DNA from: Trochalopteron elliotii | Taxonomy: Eukaryota > Chordata > Aves > Passeriformes > Leiothrichidae | Length of the DNA stretch: 64,000 bases | Assembly: GCA_024734555.1 (NCBI GenBank) | Contig: JANPWX010000339.1 | Span: 350,451-414,450 of the forward strand | Direction: 5' to 3' | Part shown: positions 13,201 to 28,200 of the stretch, one piece after another | Layout: the number at the start of each line of letters is the position of its first letter | Position numbering within the stretch: the stretch's first letter is position 1 | Program-made: the position numbers and the translations under genes | Notes under the pieces: generated by a model | Told to the model about the DNA's origin: nothing | Databases searched by the model: none | What the model saw: the letters and a program-made list of their open reading frames with translations, nothing else

Positions 13201-16200
13201 GGAAAAGTTACAGATACACTCAAATCAGTTGATTCACTTTCAAAATGTTTTGTTTCTTCAGAGAGAACAGTATCATTTTTATCTTTTTGTCCATTGCTGA
13301 CAATTAAGCTATCTGCAGATGATGCTGGACAATTCAGAAGACCAGGAGAACATTCAGAAGTGCCCAAGTTCTTATTATAATTTAGAAAGTTTTTACTATA
13401 ATGTGGATGTTGCTTTGGAGCCTTGTTCAGGCCTTCTGAAAGGGCTGAAGCCTTCTCAGAAACAGTGTTGCCTGATTGGTCTACACAGCACTCTTCAGAA
13501 GCCTCATGTTCCTGGTTTTCTGTGGGCTCATGCTGATGTCCAGCTACACCAGGAAACTCGGCGTTTTCACATTTACTGTTTGCACTTAAAAATGTCTTCT
13601 CATCATGCAGTGATGAACCCGCCAAGTGAGGTATTTTCTGAGTTGTATTAATATTCTGAAATATATTTTGGGTAGAGCTTTCTGGTAAAGAGTGGGTTTT
13701 TCCCACCCCTATATCTTCCATCACTTCTTTCTCTGAGGAAGACAGCAGGTTTGAAGTATCCAACACTAGTGAATCAAGCACAATGGTATTCTTTACCTCT
13801 TGAGCTGTATCTTCCACGGAATTAAAACAGTCTTTCAATAATTTATTAACCATACTGTGTTCTTCATAAGCATTATTAATATCCTGTATTATATCTTCAG
13901 AAGAATCTAATTTTTCCAAGAAAAATGAGCTTCCTTTTTCCCTTTGCTGAAGTGCAACAGTTCCAGACTCAAGACCACCTGCACTGTAGGGAATGAAAGA
14001 GCTGTTCTCATTGGCAGGTTGTGCAGATATGGCATAATCAGGGCCATTTTTAAATACAAAGGGTTCTTCCTCCTGCCTCTGCTGCATGGTCCTGGTTTGC
14101 AGAGGAGGTATGCTCTTACTTTCTGTTTTACCTGGAAGATGCTCATCTTCTCCTGTTTTGTTGGCTGTAGCAGATGTACCAACACTGATTTCACTCCCCA
14201 TTAATGTTTCACAGTAAGGCAGAACAGCTCCAGTTCCAAGACTGCTGTTAGATGGTTTGGTACATCCTTTCACTGCAGTGGGAACATCTTGAACGAGATG
14301 AGAATCATCAGTTCCTCCAAGATATAAAGGCTTATTTACAGACTGGCATGGGGAGTCTTGAAGTTCTTGCGTTTTTTCTGTACACTTCAGTGATGATGGT
14401 GGGTTTTGTTGCTTGCTAATGTCTTCATTATTTCCAGAAAAACTGGTAGACACCCACTGGCTTTCTCTTAATATTTCATTTAATCTGCTATCATCATGTG
14501 TCATTTGGTAGCTGCCTTTGTTTTCAGGGAAGAGTTCATCCAGGCTTTGTAAAAAGATCAGTTCTACCTCCTCTGTATTTTCTACAAATATCTGCTTTTG
14601 TTTGTCTGCTTTGGCCATTCCTACTAACTTCATCAACTGCATTTTCTCTTCCTCAGCTCTGGAGCCTAATTGATCCAATTCACAAATATCAGAACTTTTT
14701 CTAATGATACCTACATTCAAGTTTTCTGAAGTGCCATGCTCAGGAGATTGGACAGAGCAACTCATATATGTATGTCTGTTGAGACTTGTAAATTTTTGTT
14801 CAGTTCTGTATTGGTCAATAACACTATCATCAACTGAATATTCACATGCATCAACTACATTTCCTATCTCTGTAGCAGAGTCCACTGAGTCACCATCCTC
14901 GCTCATTTCAGTGGGGTCATGATATCTTGAATCATCTAACAATATATTTGGTTCTACTTTGGAAGCCATCAGGTACCTTTCGGGGATCTTAAATTGATCT
15001 AAAATGTCTTCTTTGTCACCTCTGTCACAATACATTTGAAGCAGAGTTGGAGACTGTTCATTAAAATAAACATTTTCATCGGTGCATATGTCTTCTTGCT
15101 TCATAGGAGCCAGCTCCTCAGTGTGTGTCATGGTATTTTGTTCTTCACTCCCAGTCACTTCACATTCATTAACCTCGTTTTCCCGGGGCAAACAGTTTGG
15201 TACACAATGCTCAATTAAATTGTCAGAATTCATTTGTCCTTCATTATCAAGTTTTGCTGAAATATTTCCATGCCTCCTTGGGATTAGTTCTGTTTCAGCT
15301 ACATTCTCTGTTGTTCCCTCAATCTGTAAAAGCCCTTTGCAAGTATCAAGGAATCCCAAAGTATTCTGAATAGTATCTGTTGTGTGGGAACACACAGCTG
15401 AAGGAATGGTTTTGGGAGCAACAGAAAGCTCTGGTGAATAAATACCTATTTCTATTTTCTCACTTTTTTCTTTTTGGCAAAAGCTGCTTGTTTCAAGTTG
15501 GCTGCCCGAATGCACAAGTGCCTTTGATTCCTGAGTATGTCCTACCCCTGTGCCGGCTTCCTGCAATTCATCTTTGTCCACCTCTTCATGTGTCAGGCAC
15601 AAATTTGTATTCAACTCACAGTGAACTTCACAAGCTGTAGTGTCAGTAGGTTTCTTTGGATTCTGAGTTAGATGGATGTCTTTAAAATCCTTTCCACTCC
15701 TGTCTTCAGCTACACTTTTGACTTGGGCTACTGGTCTGTCAGGTAAACTTTCAGTGTGTCTGGATTTAATTTCCAATGCACTTTTTCCTAAGTTGCTTGC
15801 ATTATTGATTGATTTTTTTACTTCATCCCTGGCTGTCCCTGTATTCTGATAAGGAGCCATGGCTTCTTCTGTATCTGTTTCTCTGTTTCTGAAAAATTTG
15901 GATTCTTTATTTCTATATGACCTCTCCTCTTGAGAAATGGCAGCTGATGCATTTGTGTTGCATTCAAATACCCTTCCCAACTCTGAATTTACACCATGTT
16001 CAACATGAAAGATGTCCTCTGGGCAATCACTTTCAAAAGATACTTCTTTCTCTTCTCCAGATTCAAGTAAAGATTTTTTCTGTGTTTCTGTTCCCAAGAG
16101 AACAGAGGCATCAAATTCTGCAGAAAAGTCAGTTGTCTTGTGCGCAGTGTTGTTCTGCCCTGTTGATTTTGAAGAGCATGTTGGGCAGAGGCACCCAAGA

Positions 16201-19200
16201 CATACATCAGAACAATTTTCTGTGACACTGACTTCCACAGTAAGATTAGATGTAGCATCACAATCTCCTTTCACTATTGTGACATGCTCTAATAGTTTAT
16301 CATAATTTTCAGTCTCAGATGCACTTTGAAAAAGATCAGCTTTTGTTGAAACTTTGTAAAATAGGCTAGAATTAGATTCTGGGAGGAAATCATTTGTATT
16401 CTCACAAACAGCAGCAGGAAAGGACTCAGTGTTTTTCCCATTTACATTTAGTAGGAAATAACTTACTTCATTTACCACTAGGTTTTTGTATTTGGATGAA
16501 AATTCTTTCTGAACTACAGCCTGAGAATTCAATAGATTGTGTTCTTTGCTTTCACTGCTTTCTTCTCTTATGTTATCAGTGCATAATGTAGAATTTTCTG
16601 GAATTTGCTGGGATAAGCAATTTGACTGACTGTCTGCTGGAGAACATTCAGGAGAATAATCCTTTGAATCAGGTTTGTGTTTGAATTCATAATGATGTAG
16701 TGAAGACAAGTCTTCATCCTTTGATATGTATTCTTCATGATCTCTGAATGAAGGCACCTCTGGCACAATATCTGCCAAGCTATCTGTGCTTATTTCCATA
16801 CAGATTCTCTCTTTTTGAGACATCTCTATTGGTGCTGCAGACTGGTCATAGCTTGCACTGGCAGCAACAACTAAAGGGTGACATTGATATGTTGTCTTCT
16901 GTGAGGAAAAATCTGTCTCTGCTGTTACTTCTGCAGGTATTTGATCATGATCTGTTTCTTGCATTGTTTCCAGATTACTGTCCCCAGACCTGGGGAGTTC
17001 TTCTGTATCAGCTGATTCTGCTCCTTGTCCAGCCAGCATCTGAAGCTCGTAACTGCTCACTAGAGAGCAGTTCTTGTTTGTTATGTCACCGAGAAAGAAA
17101 CCTTCATCACAACCTGTTGGTATTTTTTGTACTGGAAAAAGTTGCCCGCAGTTTCCAAATTGGATGTGTTTTACTGCAGATGTCTGTGTTGAGGTGGTAT
17201 TATGAGCAAATCCCACAGAACACTCAGCAGCAGGCGCACTGACAGATGCATCTCCACTGTCCAAATCTGTCCCACTTGATTTTGCCATCAAGTTATTGTA
17301 GTCATTGTCAAGCTCATCTTTTGAAAAAGTTCGGACTAAGTCATCTTCTAAATCTGCATCTACACAGCCATTCCTCTGCTCCACAATTTGCACAGGCAAC
17401 ACAGAGATAAAAGGTGGTTTTTTCAGAGTGCGATTTTTTGGCAACTCTGGATGAGTTGTGGGGAGAGAGTTCTCCTCTTTCTTAGATACCAGTGACAAGC
17501 AGTCTGCAGTGGAGGTGCTTTCCAAACAGCTGAATGTTTCTGCACATTCAGTAGCAGACCTGTAAGTAGACAATTCACCCAGTTGTTCTTGTTCAGGATG
17601 GTGTGACCTTGAATGTTCATAATAATCATGCTTGGCTGAAGTAGGAACAAAAGAGGAACTTGGTCCTACTAAGCTAACAAATGAGGACATTGCATTTTGA
17701 TATTCCAAGGAAGAATTTTCACTGGAGTTTGCCCATCCCTTAAAAATCTTATTTAATGATCTGCTCTCAGAAGCCCTGCTTGCAGTTGTTGTTTCAGGTA
17801 AAGGTACTTCCCATGTGTCAGAGGAGAAAACCGAGTTGATTTGGTTTACATGATGTGGACTGTGAGTAATGCTGTGAATCTGCTGAGAGCCAGAAACAAA
17901 AGAAACCTCAGCAGCTGACTGCTTTAGATCATCTTTCTTTAGCCAAAGTTCTGGTTTGCTCAAAGAGCACACATGAGCATCTTGAAATTCCAAGTTTTCA
18001 TGGGAAGAAGATGCTGTTATTCTGGGGCTGCTGATGTCAACCTTTGAGTCACAGGAAGGCCAGCCATCATCAGTAAGCAAAAGATTTCCACTTGTATAAT
18101 ACAGTCTTCTTTCAAGAGACCTTTCTTGTTCTATGAAGGGGACTTTTGTTCCCTTCAGCAATTGCTTGCAAGCATTACTGGAAGCAGTCTGTGGCTTGGT
18201 GTTCAAATAAAAGGAACTGCTCAGCTTCAGATCATAATTTGTCCCTTCTGTATCTCTGTCACAGGTCTTGGATTCATGATCTTCCTCAGTCTGTTTAGCT
18301 GGCAATTTAGGAGTTTGTAACTTCCAGAAAATCTCTGCTGGCACTTCATCAGATGAGTCAGATTTGGATTCTTCTACCAGATCTTCTGCTGGCATCTCTT
18401 CTCCATCAGCTAAGCTGTCCAGAGAAAAGCTTCTTTCAGCCTTTCCCAGTCTCCTACGAGATGCATATGATGTCACCAAAGATGAAATATGGTTCTCAGT
18501 TCTGCTTTTGTAAAGCTTAGCTGGCTCATGATGGGCCTTTAACTTGTGAAATTGGCTTGTATTTTGCTTTTTGGCTTCATTTTCCTTTTCTATCAGAGAG
18601 TCTTGTGACATTTGACTGTCATCACTCTCAGAATCTTCTGGGTTGGCAGGACATTTATTTCTTTCAAAATGTTCCAGTTTCAGTTTCTCTGGGAAAGCTT
18701 TTGCATAAGCACAGGAGAGCGAATCTACAGAATAGGAACTGTCAGTATCAGAAATCTCATTTTCATCATCCTCTTGCCAGTTCCCCAGCACATCTGTGGC
18801 TGTCTTGGACACTCCAGCACTTAGCATCTCAACACTGTGCCACTTTTTTTCAACATAAGATAGTGGTGTCTGTGAGTTCATCTTAGTGAGATTTCCTACT
18901 GATGTTGCTGCCATCAGAAATTCTTTCTGTTCCACCGATGATTTCTCATCACTTGGCAAGGCTGAGTTTGCCTCTCTCCTCCAGTTCTTGACTGTTTGAT
19001 TCAGATGCACTGATGGTGGGTTTCCATACACTGTTTTCTTTATTTGTTTAGGAAAGTTTTCTGGAGAAGACCTATGGCCTTTTCCATTGATATCCATTCT
19101 AATCTTTTTGTTGGATACCTGAGCTCTATTTTGTGCTACATTGCTACTGGCAGGCTGACTTAAATCTCCTAGCACCTTTGATTTTGTCAGTCTTCTCCCT

Positions 19201-22200
19201 GTAATAAAGGTTTTAGGCTCATCTTTCTCCTTAAAAAGATCAGGAGAGGAACCGTTAGAGGTCTGGTTTTGAGATCCAGCTTGCCCTAGGCTGTCATCCA
19301 ACTTTTCAATTTTTTTATAATTTTTATTTATATAAGCCATGATAGCTGAATCATTAGAGTCTTTCTCTGCTCCTTTTTTATTTTCAGTTGAAGATGGTTT
19401 TTGTTTTTCAGTTAGCTGCCTCTGGACTGAAAAGGAGATCCCCTTTTCATCATTAAGATCATCATGCCCAGAAATGTCTTTTCCACTTCTGTAAAGGTAT
19501 TCCACAGGTGAGAACCTCCCTGTTGCACTACCTTTACAGCATTGATCAATATTTGGTGAGGTAGATAATGTTGAGACAGACTCCCTCTTCAAAAGACAGC
19601 TGTGGAAATAAATAAGAAATAAAGTCCAATCCTTGCTTGAATAATGTGAACATTTCCAGCACAGTAACACCTTGCAAATAAGAACAACAATTTACACAGC
19701 AACAGTCTTAATGCCTCTCAAAATCCAATTCTAGCAGGGAATAAAAAATAAAATTCTGTGACTAATTAGAAAATCCCCCTGCTATCTGGAAAGATGCTCT
19801 GCACACAAAGAAATAGCTCAATGTTATGAGGTATAGCTTCATATTGAATCTCTGTACGCTCAAGTAGCTGTAAATGTTAATTAAAAATAAAAGATAGTTC
19901 TAAGTCACAGAAATCCACTTAGCAGAGTTCAGCTATTTCCTGCTGCAGAAATAGCTGAGGAGCAGGCTGTGATAGACACTAGCATCCCAACATTTTAGCA
20001 TTGCATAGAGATGTTTATATTCTGAAGAAGAGTTTGATGATAATCAAGGTAAAATTGTGTAGAAATTAGTATTTACCAACAGTCTGAACAAGGCAACAAC
20101 AAAAGTTAAGCCACTTCTAAAAAGCTGTCTCAAAGAGGTAAAAAGTGCAGAAAGGCTTGAGAGAGCAATGTAAAAAAGTGAGAAAGACCATGTCAAACAG
20201 GTAAGTAGGGAATGTCCTGTACAAACCCAAAGGAAAAGGACAAACAGCTCTAGCTTGATGTACAATATAGTGGGTTCACTGATACTGCAGAGTTGGGGAT
20301 TTTTTTCAATACATTGAAAGGCATTCAGGATTATAGGTGGCCACTGAAAATACCTTTAGTTTACATTACTTTTGCAAGTGCAGAGGATTTGGCAGATATT
20401 AACTTACCTGGGTACCTGGGGCAGGTACAGGTTACAGAACAAATGCCTGTGCTGCAAGGAACTCGAACTCAGCAATTTCTGGCTCTCTTGCAAGTGGTGG
20501 TCCAAAGAGGACTGTACAGCAATATTATCACTTAGGACTTGGGATTGCTTCACACACTCTTCACTGAGCCAGCAGCCAGCTTCCAGCTGCTCTAGGTTTT
20601 GCTTGGCTTCCAATAGCTTCTGCTTCTTGACTATCCTTTCCAGGCGGAACTTGACCTTTTTCCGTCTTATGTTTCTTTCGGCCTTTTTTAAGGAGTACCT
20701 TTGCAAGAGCTCCAGCTGCACTAGTCTCTTCTTGTTCTGCTGTAACAGGGAAAGGCAGGTTTCCAGCCCAGTGGTACTCTGCACCTCAGCCTCTGCACAT
20801 AGTGTTGGCTCTGTTTGCACTGCAAACTCCCTCTGCTGTTGCTGAAGAGCAGCCAGACGTTTATTCTCATTTATAAGCCACTGCTGGTCTGTAAACAAAA
20901 CAATGATTCAAAGAAAGTAAAAATCATAGGAAAAACATTATTTGTTACTGTCTTGTTTCTTAATTTAATCAGCCTTTAGAGGTCATTTGAGAACAGAATT
21001 TCTATGCATGTAGAGTAGAGACTTGACAAACTATTTAAAGAAAAATGTACTGTTGCTCTACTTCATTGATAACGAAAAGCTTCTTTGCTGGGTTAAGGAC
21101 TCAGGTAGCAACTGCAGAATATAAGCAGGGGCTTGGCCAATACAGCTTAGGAGACTGGTGGATAAGACCATTTCTGTTAGAAAAGTGTAGACCAGATGTC
21201 AATTTCTCAAAGACTACACTCAAATATGACCTCAATTTTGTTAAAATACAGTGGAAGCATGAAAAGACCCGAGTTCAGTTCTTTGCACTTTTCAGACACA
21301 GGGTACATATTCACAGTAGAGAAGCATGACTTCACTAGCTTTTTTCCTGTGAAATATGCTACTACTTCTGCTTTAATTATTCTGAAGTCACAAAGTCAAA
21401 CTTTGTATGAGAAAGATTGTATCAGCACCAGAAGCAGAGTTAACAAGGGAACTAAAGGATGAAGTTGCACAAATGTTTGTAAACCAAACATTTCTTTGTG
21501 CCTTTTGCTCCTATCCTTTCCTCTTTAACCTAGCTAAATGAAAAAAAGTATTTTTTCTCACTTACCTTGGCATGCTGGAAATGGAAAATGAGGGAGCCCA
21601 GAGTCACACTAATAGACTTTGTTTAGCACAGGAAATGGCAATTTTTGTTCACACTGTTGGTGGCAAGTTCAGCAATCCTGGGGGCTGAACCTCCCTATGC
21701 CCCACTGTGGATGGGCCTCATTAGCAGGGCAGCTGACAGCCACCAGTCCTGTGGATGGGAATGCAGCCTTCCAAGTGAGTTACAGACAAGGCTACAAGGA
21801 TGTCATCATATGGGTACCTGCAAGGGAGTTCTGATAGCCTTTCTAAATGCATCAGATGAAAACTTCCCAAGCAAAACAATCCTTGTGTGGCACCTGACTG
21901 AGGTAGAGCAACAACCACAGATTTGCTATTTCTGGCAACTATGGCTGCCCCAACGAGCTCTTGCCAAAACAGCCTGAGGGGAATCCACAGGTCTTAACAT
22001 GTAATCATAAAATTACAGAACCATGAAATGGCTCGGGTTGGAAGGGACCTTGAAGATCAACTAGGTAAATGTGCATGAAATAAAACAAATACTGTCATGG
22101 CAAAGATGCAGGTGAAGCCAACACAACCTCCAGCTATTAGGACAATTCAAAAAACACAAGCTCATACCACCAGTCAAGGCATATTTTTCACAGAGTTACC

Positions 22201-25200
22201 ACTTTCTTCCACAAAAAGAATTAGAGTTTCTGCTTCTGTTAATGACCCTAGAGGTCATAAATGCCAAATATGTTCACACATCAAGTGATTAACCTAATTT
22301 GATAACAAAATATATTAGCTCTGCTTACATGCTTAGTCTTCTCTAAATATTCAGAACTTGGTCTTTGCAGTCTGTGAAGATGCAGTAGAGAACAGAACCA
22401 GGCTGATTTGTTTTAAATCCTGGATGCAAGACTACATTGATTCCATGCAAGGGATGGATGTGCTTAGAGGTTTTTCAGAGCACACCAGCTTCAATCTAGC
22501 TATGATGAACTGTAACAAATTTAGGGATTATTGAGATCACCATGACCAGGTTGTATCTGATGGCTTGAACATGTTCTCTTAATGAAGCAGATTTTTTATG
22601 CTGCTATAAAAATATGCATGTTCAGCTCTCAAAGTAAACAAAAAACCTATCCATTGCTGAACACGCAATGTAAAAATCTCAGGCCAGGTTCCTTTACAAG
22701 TGGAGCATTTCTCAAAAACCAAAATTTCCCAAAGCACTTCTGTCTTACTAGGAGCATTTTTTTTTTTTTTTGGTTGAGCTTACTTTCAATGTGCAGTCCT
22801 TTATTAAATAAGTGATGTTTCATTGCTTATTCAGGGATGTAGAAATTAAGAGGTATTTAAGTTTGATGTGATGAATGAGGGCTGCCTGCAGCTCTGCACA
22901 GCTGAGCTGCCAGAGAGGAATCTGGGGCTCTGGAAGTTTCCCTAATGCAAGAAATCATTAGTGCAGAGACATTGTAGGTATCACTTGCTTGATGAATACT
23001 GATCTTGTTAAACAAATTTCATTAGTGATCCCCACCACAATGAGTCTCCTGTACTGCTTGTGCTGGCAGTCCTGCATAGATCACATGCACAGAGGTAGGA
23101 ATTCTAGTTCTATGGATAAAAGGGAAGCATTTTTATCATTATGTTGGTTAATTTTTCTTAATAACATTTTAAGTTTTCAGACACAAAGCTTTTTTTCTCA
23201 ACTTTGTTTCCAGATGTGTTCTCTTTAGCATGATTTTAGGAAGCAGAATATTTGGCAGATCAGTTTCCCTGCAAGAGAGCTGCAGGCTTAAGATGCTAAT
23301 TAATCTCTGCTCACAAACTTGCCTCTGTCAGGAGCTGAGCCACAGAGGGCACAGAAAAGGTGAAGAACTTTGGTGGGTTTCCAAGTAAAGATTTGTATTT
23401 GGCTGGCAAAAACTACCTCCCTGGCTAAGCTTTGTGTGAACACAGTGAAAACAGCAGAACTAGATGGAAGCAGAGAACAAGTTTACAGAGCCACAAAATA
23501 AAGATGTTTTGGGGAAACTCTCCTGATTTTTTTATACTATCTGCATGTTCTTCTGCTATATCCCATCAAAACTATTTCCTTTTCATCTCTTCATTGTGTC
23601 TGGAATAATTAAAATATAGCTGACTGCATAAGTTTTAGTCTGAGACATTGCCAAAAACTCACAAAGTTTTCTTCTTCCAGGATCAAACAGCAGATTGTGC
23701 CAGGTGGGAATGTCACCTTTGTGTAGGCTCCTTTTGCTTATCAAGAAACCTAGCTGAAATCATTCATTAGAAGACAAACTAGAGAACACCAGAAGCACTG
23801 CTGTAGGGAGGCAGGATTGGGATCAGCCCAGGAGAGAGGGGGCCCAGAGCCACAGGGGAGTAGCTGGTGCTGTCCCTCCCAGTAATGACCTGCAGTGCTA
23901 ATTAAACAGTGCTGCTGGAGCACTGCAAAGGAAGCCCTTTAGTTCTGTTAATCAAAACTCAGTAACTGCTCTCAAGGGAAAGGCAAGTGTAGGAGAAATC
24001 CAGTAATTAGCCATGATAAAAGTTCCACTCATAAAAAAAAGCATCACTAGGACAAAAAATGCAGAGAGGATGAAAATATGCAGTAATGGAAGGGAATTGA
24101 AGCAAGGGAAGAGGCAGGTACTCACTTTCTTGGATTTGCTGGTTGATGAGTGCTTGGTCATTTTCTAGTTCCTTCTCTGCTTTGATCTGTCCTCTCAGAA
24201 TCTGCTGCTTTAAATCCTCAACATAGAGCTGCTGTTGTTGAATTTGTTTTCTGTGGAAAGCTTCCTGGTCTCTGAGTTTCTGCTTGTAGTCTTCATGCAC
24301 AGCATCTATTTCTCTGCTGTAAGATATGTTGACAGTGAATTTAAACCAAAAACAAATATTATTGGTAATAAAACGTCATCTTACAGAGTCATCTTACAGA
24401 AAGACAACATTCAAGGTGTTGTTTTGTTCAATAAGGGTGCATAATGACAAAAAACTCATAGCTGAGTATATGCACGTCACAGCAGGCTGCAACCCTGTAA
24501 GTGTCATAAATGCCAGAAAACATGAAAGCTCTAGTAGTGAAGCAGGCAATTCCATTGCCAGAATAATAATAGCAAAAAGAATTTTAAAACATATTGTCAC
24601 TTTTCATTTTGCTGTAGTCTTCCATAAATGAAACTGGGGAGGGGGTTGTTTTTAAGCTATAAAATTTTATAACCATTATGCAAGATACTTGTTATCTAAG
24701 TACTTCAAAGTGCTTTACAGAAATGACCAACATTCTTTGTTTTCAGACCAAAAACTCCAACCTAGAAATATTTACAGGCATTGTCAGGATTACACTGACA
24801 GTCTCTGGCAGTGCCAAGGAAAGACCTTGATCACCCAAATCTCTGTTGGATGCAAGAACTATATCAGGTTACTGCTTCTATATTTGGAGCAGACTTGTGA
24901 TCAGAAAAGTGACTAGCCTGTGAAAAGCTGCTTTACAATCTTCTCCAAGATGTTTGGCTCCTGACTATGTGCCAAAATTTTACACACAAGGAACAACAAT
25001 CAAAGTAGTATCTATTCTTACCATAATGCATTATAATATTCAAAGATACCTTAGCCCTCTGAAAGGAATATCTATTCTACTTCTCCACATGCTATCATCA
25101 AGAAATTCTTAACATTAAAGTTAGATTATATCTAAAGTTGATTTATGATCTTTGCCTGCTAAACACTGCATTATTATATGTAACCTCAGAAAATTAAACC

Positions 25201-28200
25201 TTTGAGTCTTGAAAAAAAATTTAATTATATTTTACTAAGAAAGTAAATCATGTATCTATTACACTTCTAAAGCAATCAAAGACACCAAAACTCTAAAGAG
25301 TCCCTGAAGGTCAAAAAACCTCCAAAAATATAATTTCAAAGGGAATCTTTGGAAATATCATGTAGTTTGTAAAGTCACTACCAATACAAGGTCATCTGTA
25401 TGAAAAGAGTGTTTGACCTTTGCTACACAGGAATAATTTAACATCTCGATTTAGAACTGTAAGCATGTGTTCAAAGCAACCATTTCTACAGCAAAAACTT
25501 GATTTTGTGTGACAGTTTAGCAGACAGTACAGATGAAATAATTAAGCAGCCAAAATCTACAAATCTCCTGGAGTACCTTTACATGATACACACATTTCAC
25601 TTCATAAGAAGTAGTAGGAAAGCCTCAGTACATAAAAGCTTTAAGATTTTCAATAATTTACAATGTCACTATGAATCTTGCTCACATGAGAAAAACAGAA
25701 TTCTGTTTTGTTTTAATGTTTATGTTTTTAATGTAAATGTAATGCTGAGAGTCACTGAAAGAGAATATCTTCTGTTCAGTTGTCTGTGATGGTGCAAACA
25801 CAGAACAAACTTTCCTGCTGCCATCTGCTAAGTGATTTGTGTCTATCTGTCACCCACACAACAAATTTTAAGAATATGCAGGTCCAAGATATATTTGTCC
25901 TTGGCTCAACTACAAAGTTGCCAGTACCCTGTGAATTGTAATTTTTTGCCTCTTAGATAAACTTTAATTGATCCCCAGGAAATAGAAGTTGGATGCCTCA
26001 TTTCTCATTCAGCTGAAGTAGGTTTGAATTGACACTTCACTGCAGGACTGAAACACTCCTATGGCAATCACAAATCTCCAACTGTTCATGTATTTGTAAC
26101 ACCACCAACCATGGGGGGACAAACCCAGAGGTTACAGCGAGACTGGTTCACTAAAGAAGAAAAAATTTCCAAACATAGTATTAAATCTGAAGTAACTAGT
26201 TTAGAAAAAACTCCCATGTTTCAATGATAACTCTCAGGGAGGCTTGCCCTAAATGCAGCTTTGAGGTTGTCTTCCATATTTTCTAATGAAGCAGCCATAT
26301 AATCTGCAGGTTAAAGTATTGATCTGGGACAAAACACTTCTGATTTTGGAGCAGTTACATGAGCTCTGTGCTTTCACATCCTTGGCTTGGAAGGTCTTCA
26401 GGATGAGGAGTGCCTCTGGATGCCTATGCACTAAACCTAACAGCCTCTCTGCAGAGCCTGGTGATGAGATGGTCTTTGACTTGTTCTACCAACAGACATA
26501 CAAAAGCTCTGATTCCTGTGGTGGTATGAAAGTTGAACAAAATCCATCTAAATTTGTCACTGGTCTCACATGACCTTGGGCAAGTTGCTTAGTCTGAGAC
26601 AAGCGTGAAAGCAGCAAAGTAGATTCATCCAAGAGAAGTGATGGGGATCCATTAGCATTATCAAAGATCAGAAAGTCAAATATCAGAAGAGCAGGTTTCT
26701 ATTAATTTATCATTATTAGCTTCATTTTGCATGAGACTGAGGAAACTGAGTAAGTAACTGCCAGCAGGCTGAAAAGAAGCATGATACTAAAACAGTAGAG
26801 AAAGAGTTCGTGTTCTGCAACTGTTTACTAAAACTAGATAAAATTCCTCTGATAAAATGTCTCTCATTCTTCCTAACCATGACTTTTAGCTCTCAGCCAA
26901 TCTTCCCATAAAATTGACTTATCAGAGTTCAAATTGTTTACAAACTGAAAACCAGAACATTTAAGTGAATGAAACAACTCAGTGTTGTATTTCTATCCAA
27001 AGACTTAATGATCGCAGGGGTGGTTAGGTAACATCTGTTTACAGCTGTGAGGGGGTCACAAGGTTTTCCTATACTTTCCAACCTTGCTGAATCCACCCCC
27101 CACCCCACATTATAAAGGGTAAGAGAATAAGCAATACTAACAATGCATGTGGCTCTTTGTTCTCAGCAGCACTAGCATATTCCCAACATGTGTAGTAATG
27201 GATTTTTGCTGAACTAACACAAAATTGTGAGATCCTTTCCAACAGCTGCGTGTGTTTGCACACAGAGCAGAACACGAGGCAGGCCAAACTGCTGGTATTA
27301 ATCACGGCTCCATATTATGACTACACCCCAGAAAGGCAGAGTACAGAGGAACAGCCACACTCCACTTTAAACCTTGGAAAAACTAACATAGCACAGCAAT
27401 CACTGCAGCATTCTTTATGCTTTTGTTCAGTTGATGTAGCTAGTTGGTACAATTCTCACTGTCTAAGGTTAAAGTCTCTGTAGTAAAATACTGTTGTTCC
27501 AGGTATATATACAAATTGCAGTTCTGCTGTTATTTCAGCGTCTCTGCTACATTTCCTAATTTTTAGTAGTGCAAAATAAAAATCAGGCAGAGCAGTAAAG
27601 CAAGGTCTGAATGCAGAGACTGAACATTAAACACCTTCTTATGCAGCTGCTTCTTACAGACAGTTTTCTGAAGTGGAACAAAAAGATAATGAAAATCCAA
27701 GCAGAGCCACTTACATAATACACGAATGCAAGAGGATGTTTTCCCTCTGGCTGTGAAATAGTGATGGTGAGAGAAGAATGACTGGCTAGTTTGGGATACA
27801 GATCTGTCTCTCACAGAAACTGCTGAAATCAAGAACATGAAGTCAGAATGCTCCCTTTCTGCCTCTGAACATGCCATGTCATGTCAGCACACTTTTGCTG
27901 GTTTGTGGAAATAACATGATAAACTAAACTAAAAAATGACATGACAACGGCCCAGAAAGAAAATAACAGATTCCCACACACTTTATAGCTAAATCACCTC
28001 ATAAGCAATTCAAAGAACAATCAGTTTGTGTAATATATACTTGAATGACTAAACCTAAAAGAAGTATCAATCCACTTAACATAGGAATTCAGCCAAATTT
28101 TGTAATAAGTAGGAGAGATCACCAATTTTTTCATGTAAAATGTCTTAAATCAGATGTACTGTTAAATTTAGACATGAAACACTGGAACACTATGAGATAC

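Larger units (their letters stand above)
20889..24125 (-). other. STARD9: 3.2-kb intron with CR1 fragment
   Basis: Holds the CR1 fragment (22003-22064) and a T15 run (22757-22771). The moderately GC-rich pieces 21650-21980 and 23800-23930 were checked in all frames by eye and show no recognisable protein. Confidence 0.75.

Noticed and set aside
19600..19670. ATG-initiated extension of the giant exon's frame upstream of its acceptor
   Set aside because: A strong acceptor at 19600 and phase match to the exon ending YLPQVP show this is intron; the ATG at 19670 is not the gene's start.
20372..20845. 157-codon plus-strand open frame
   Set aside because: Antisense shadow of the coiled-coil exon 20408-20888.
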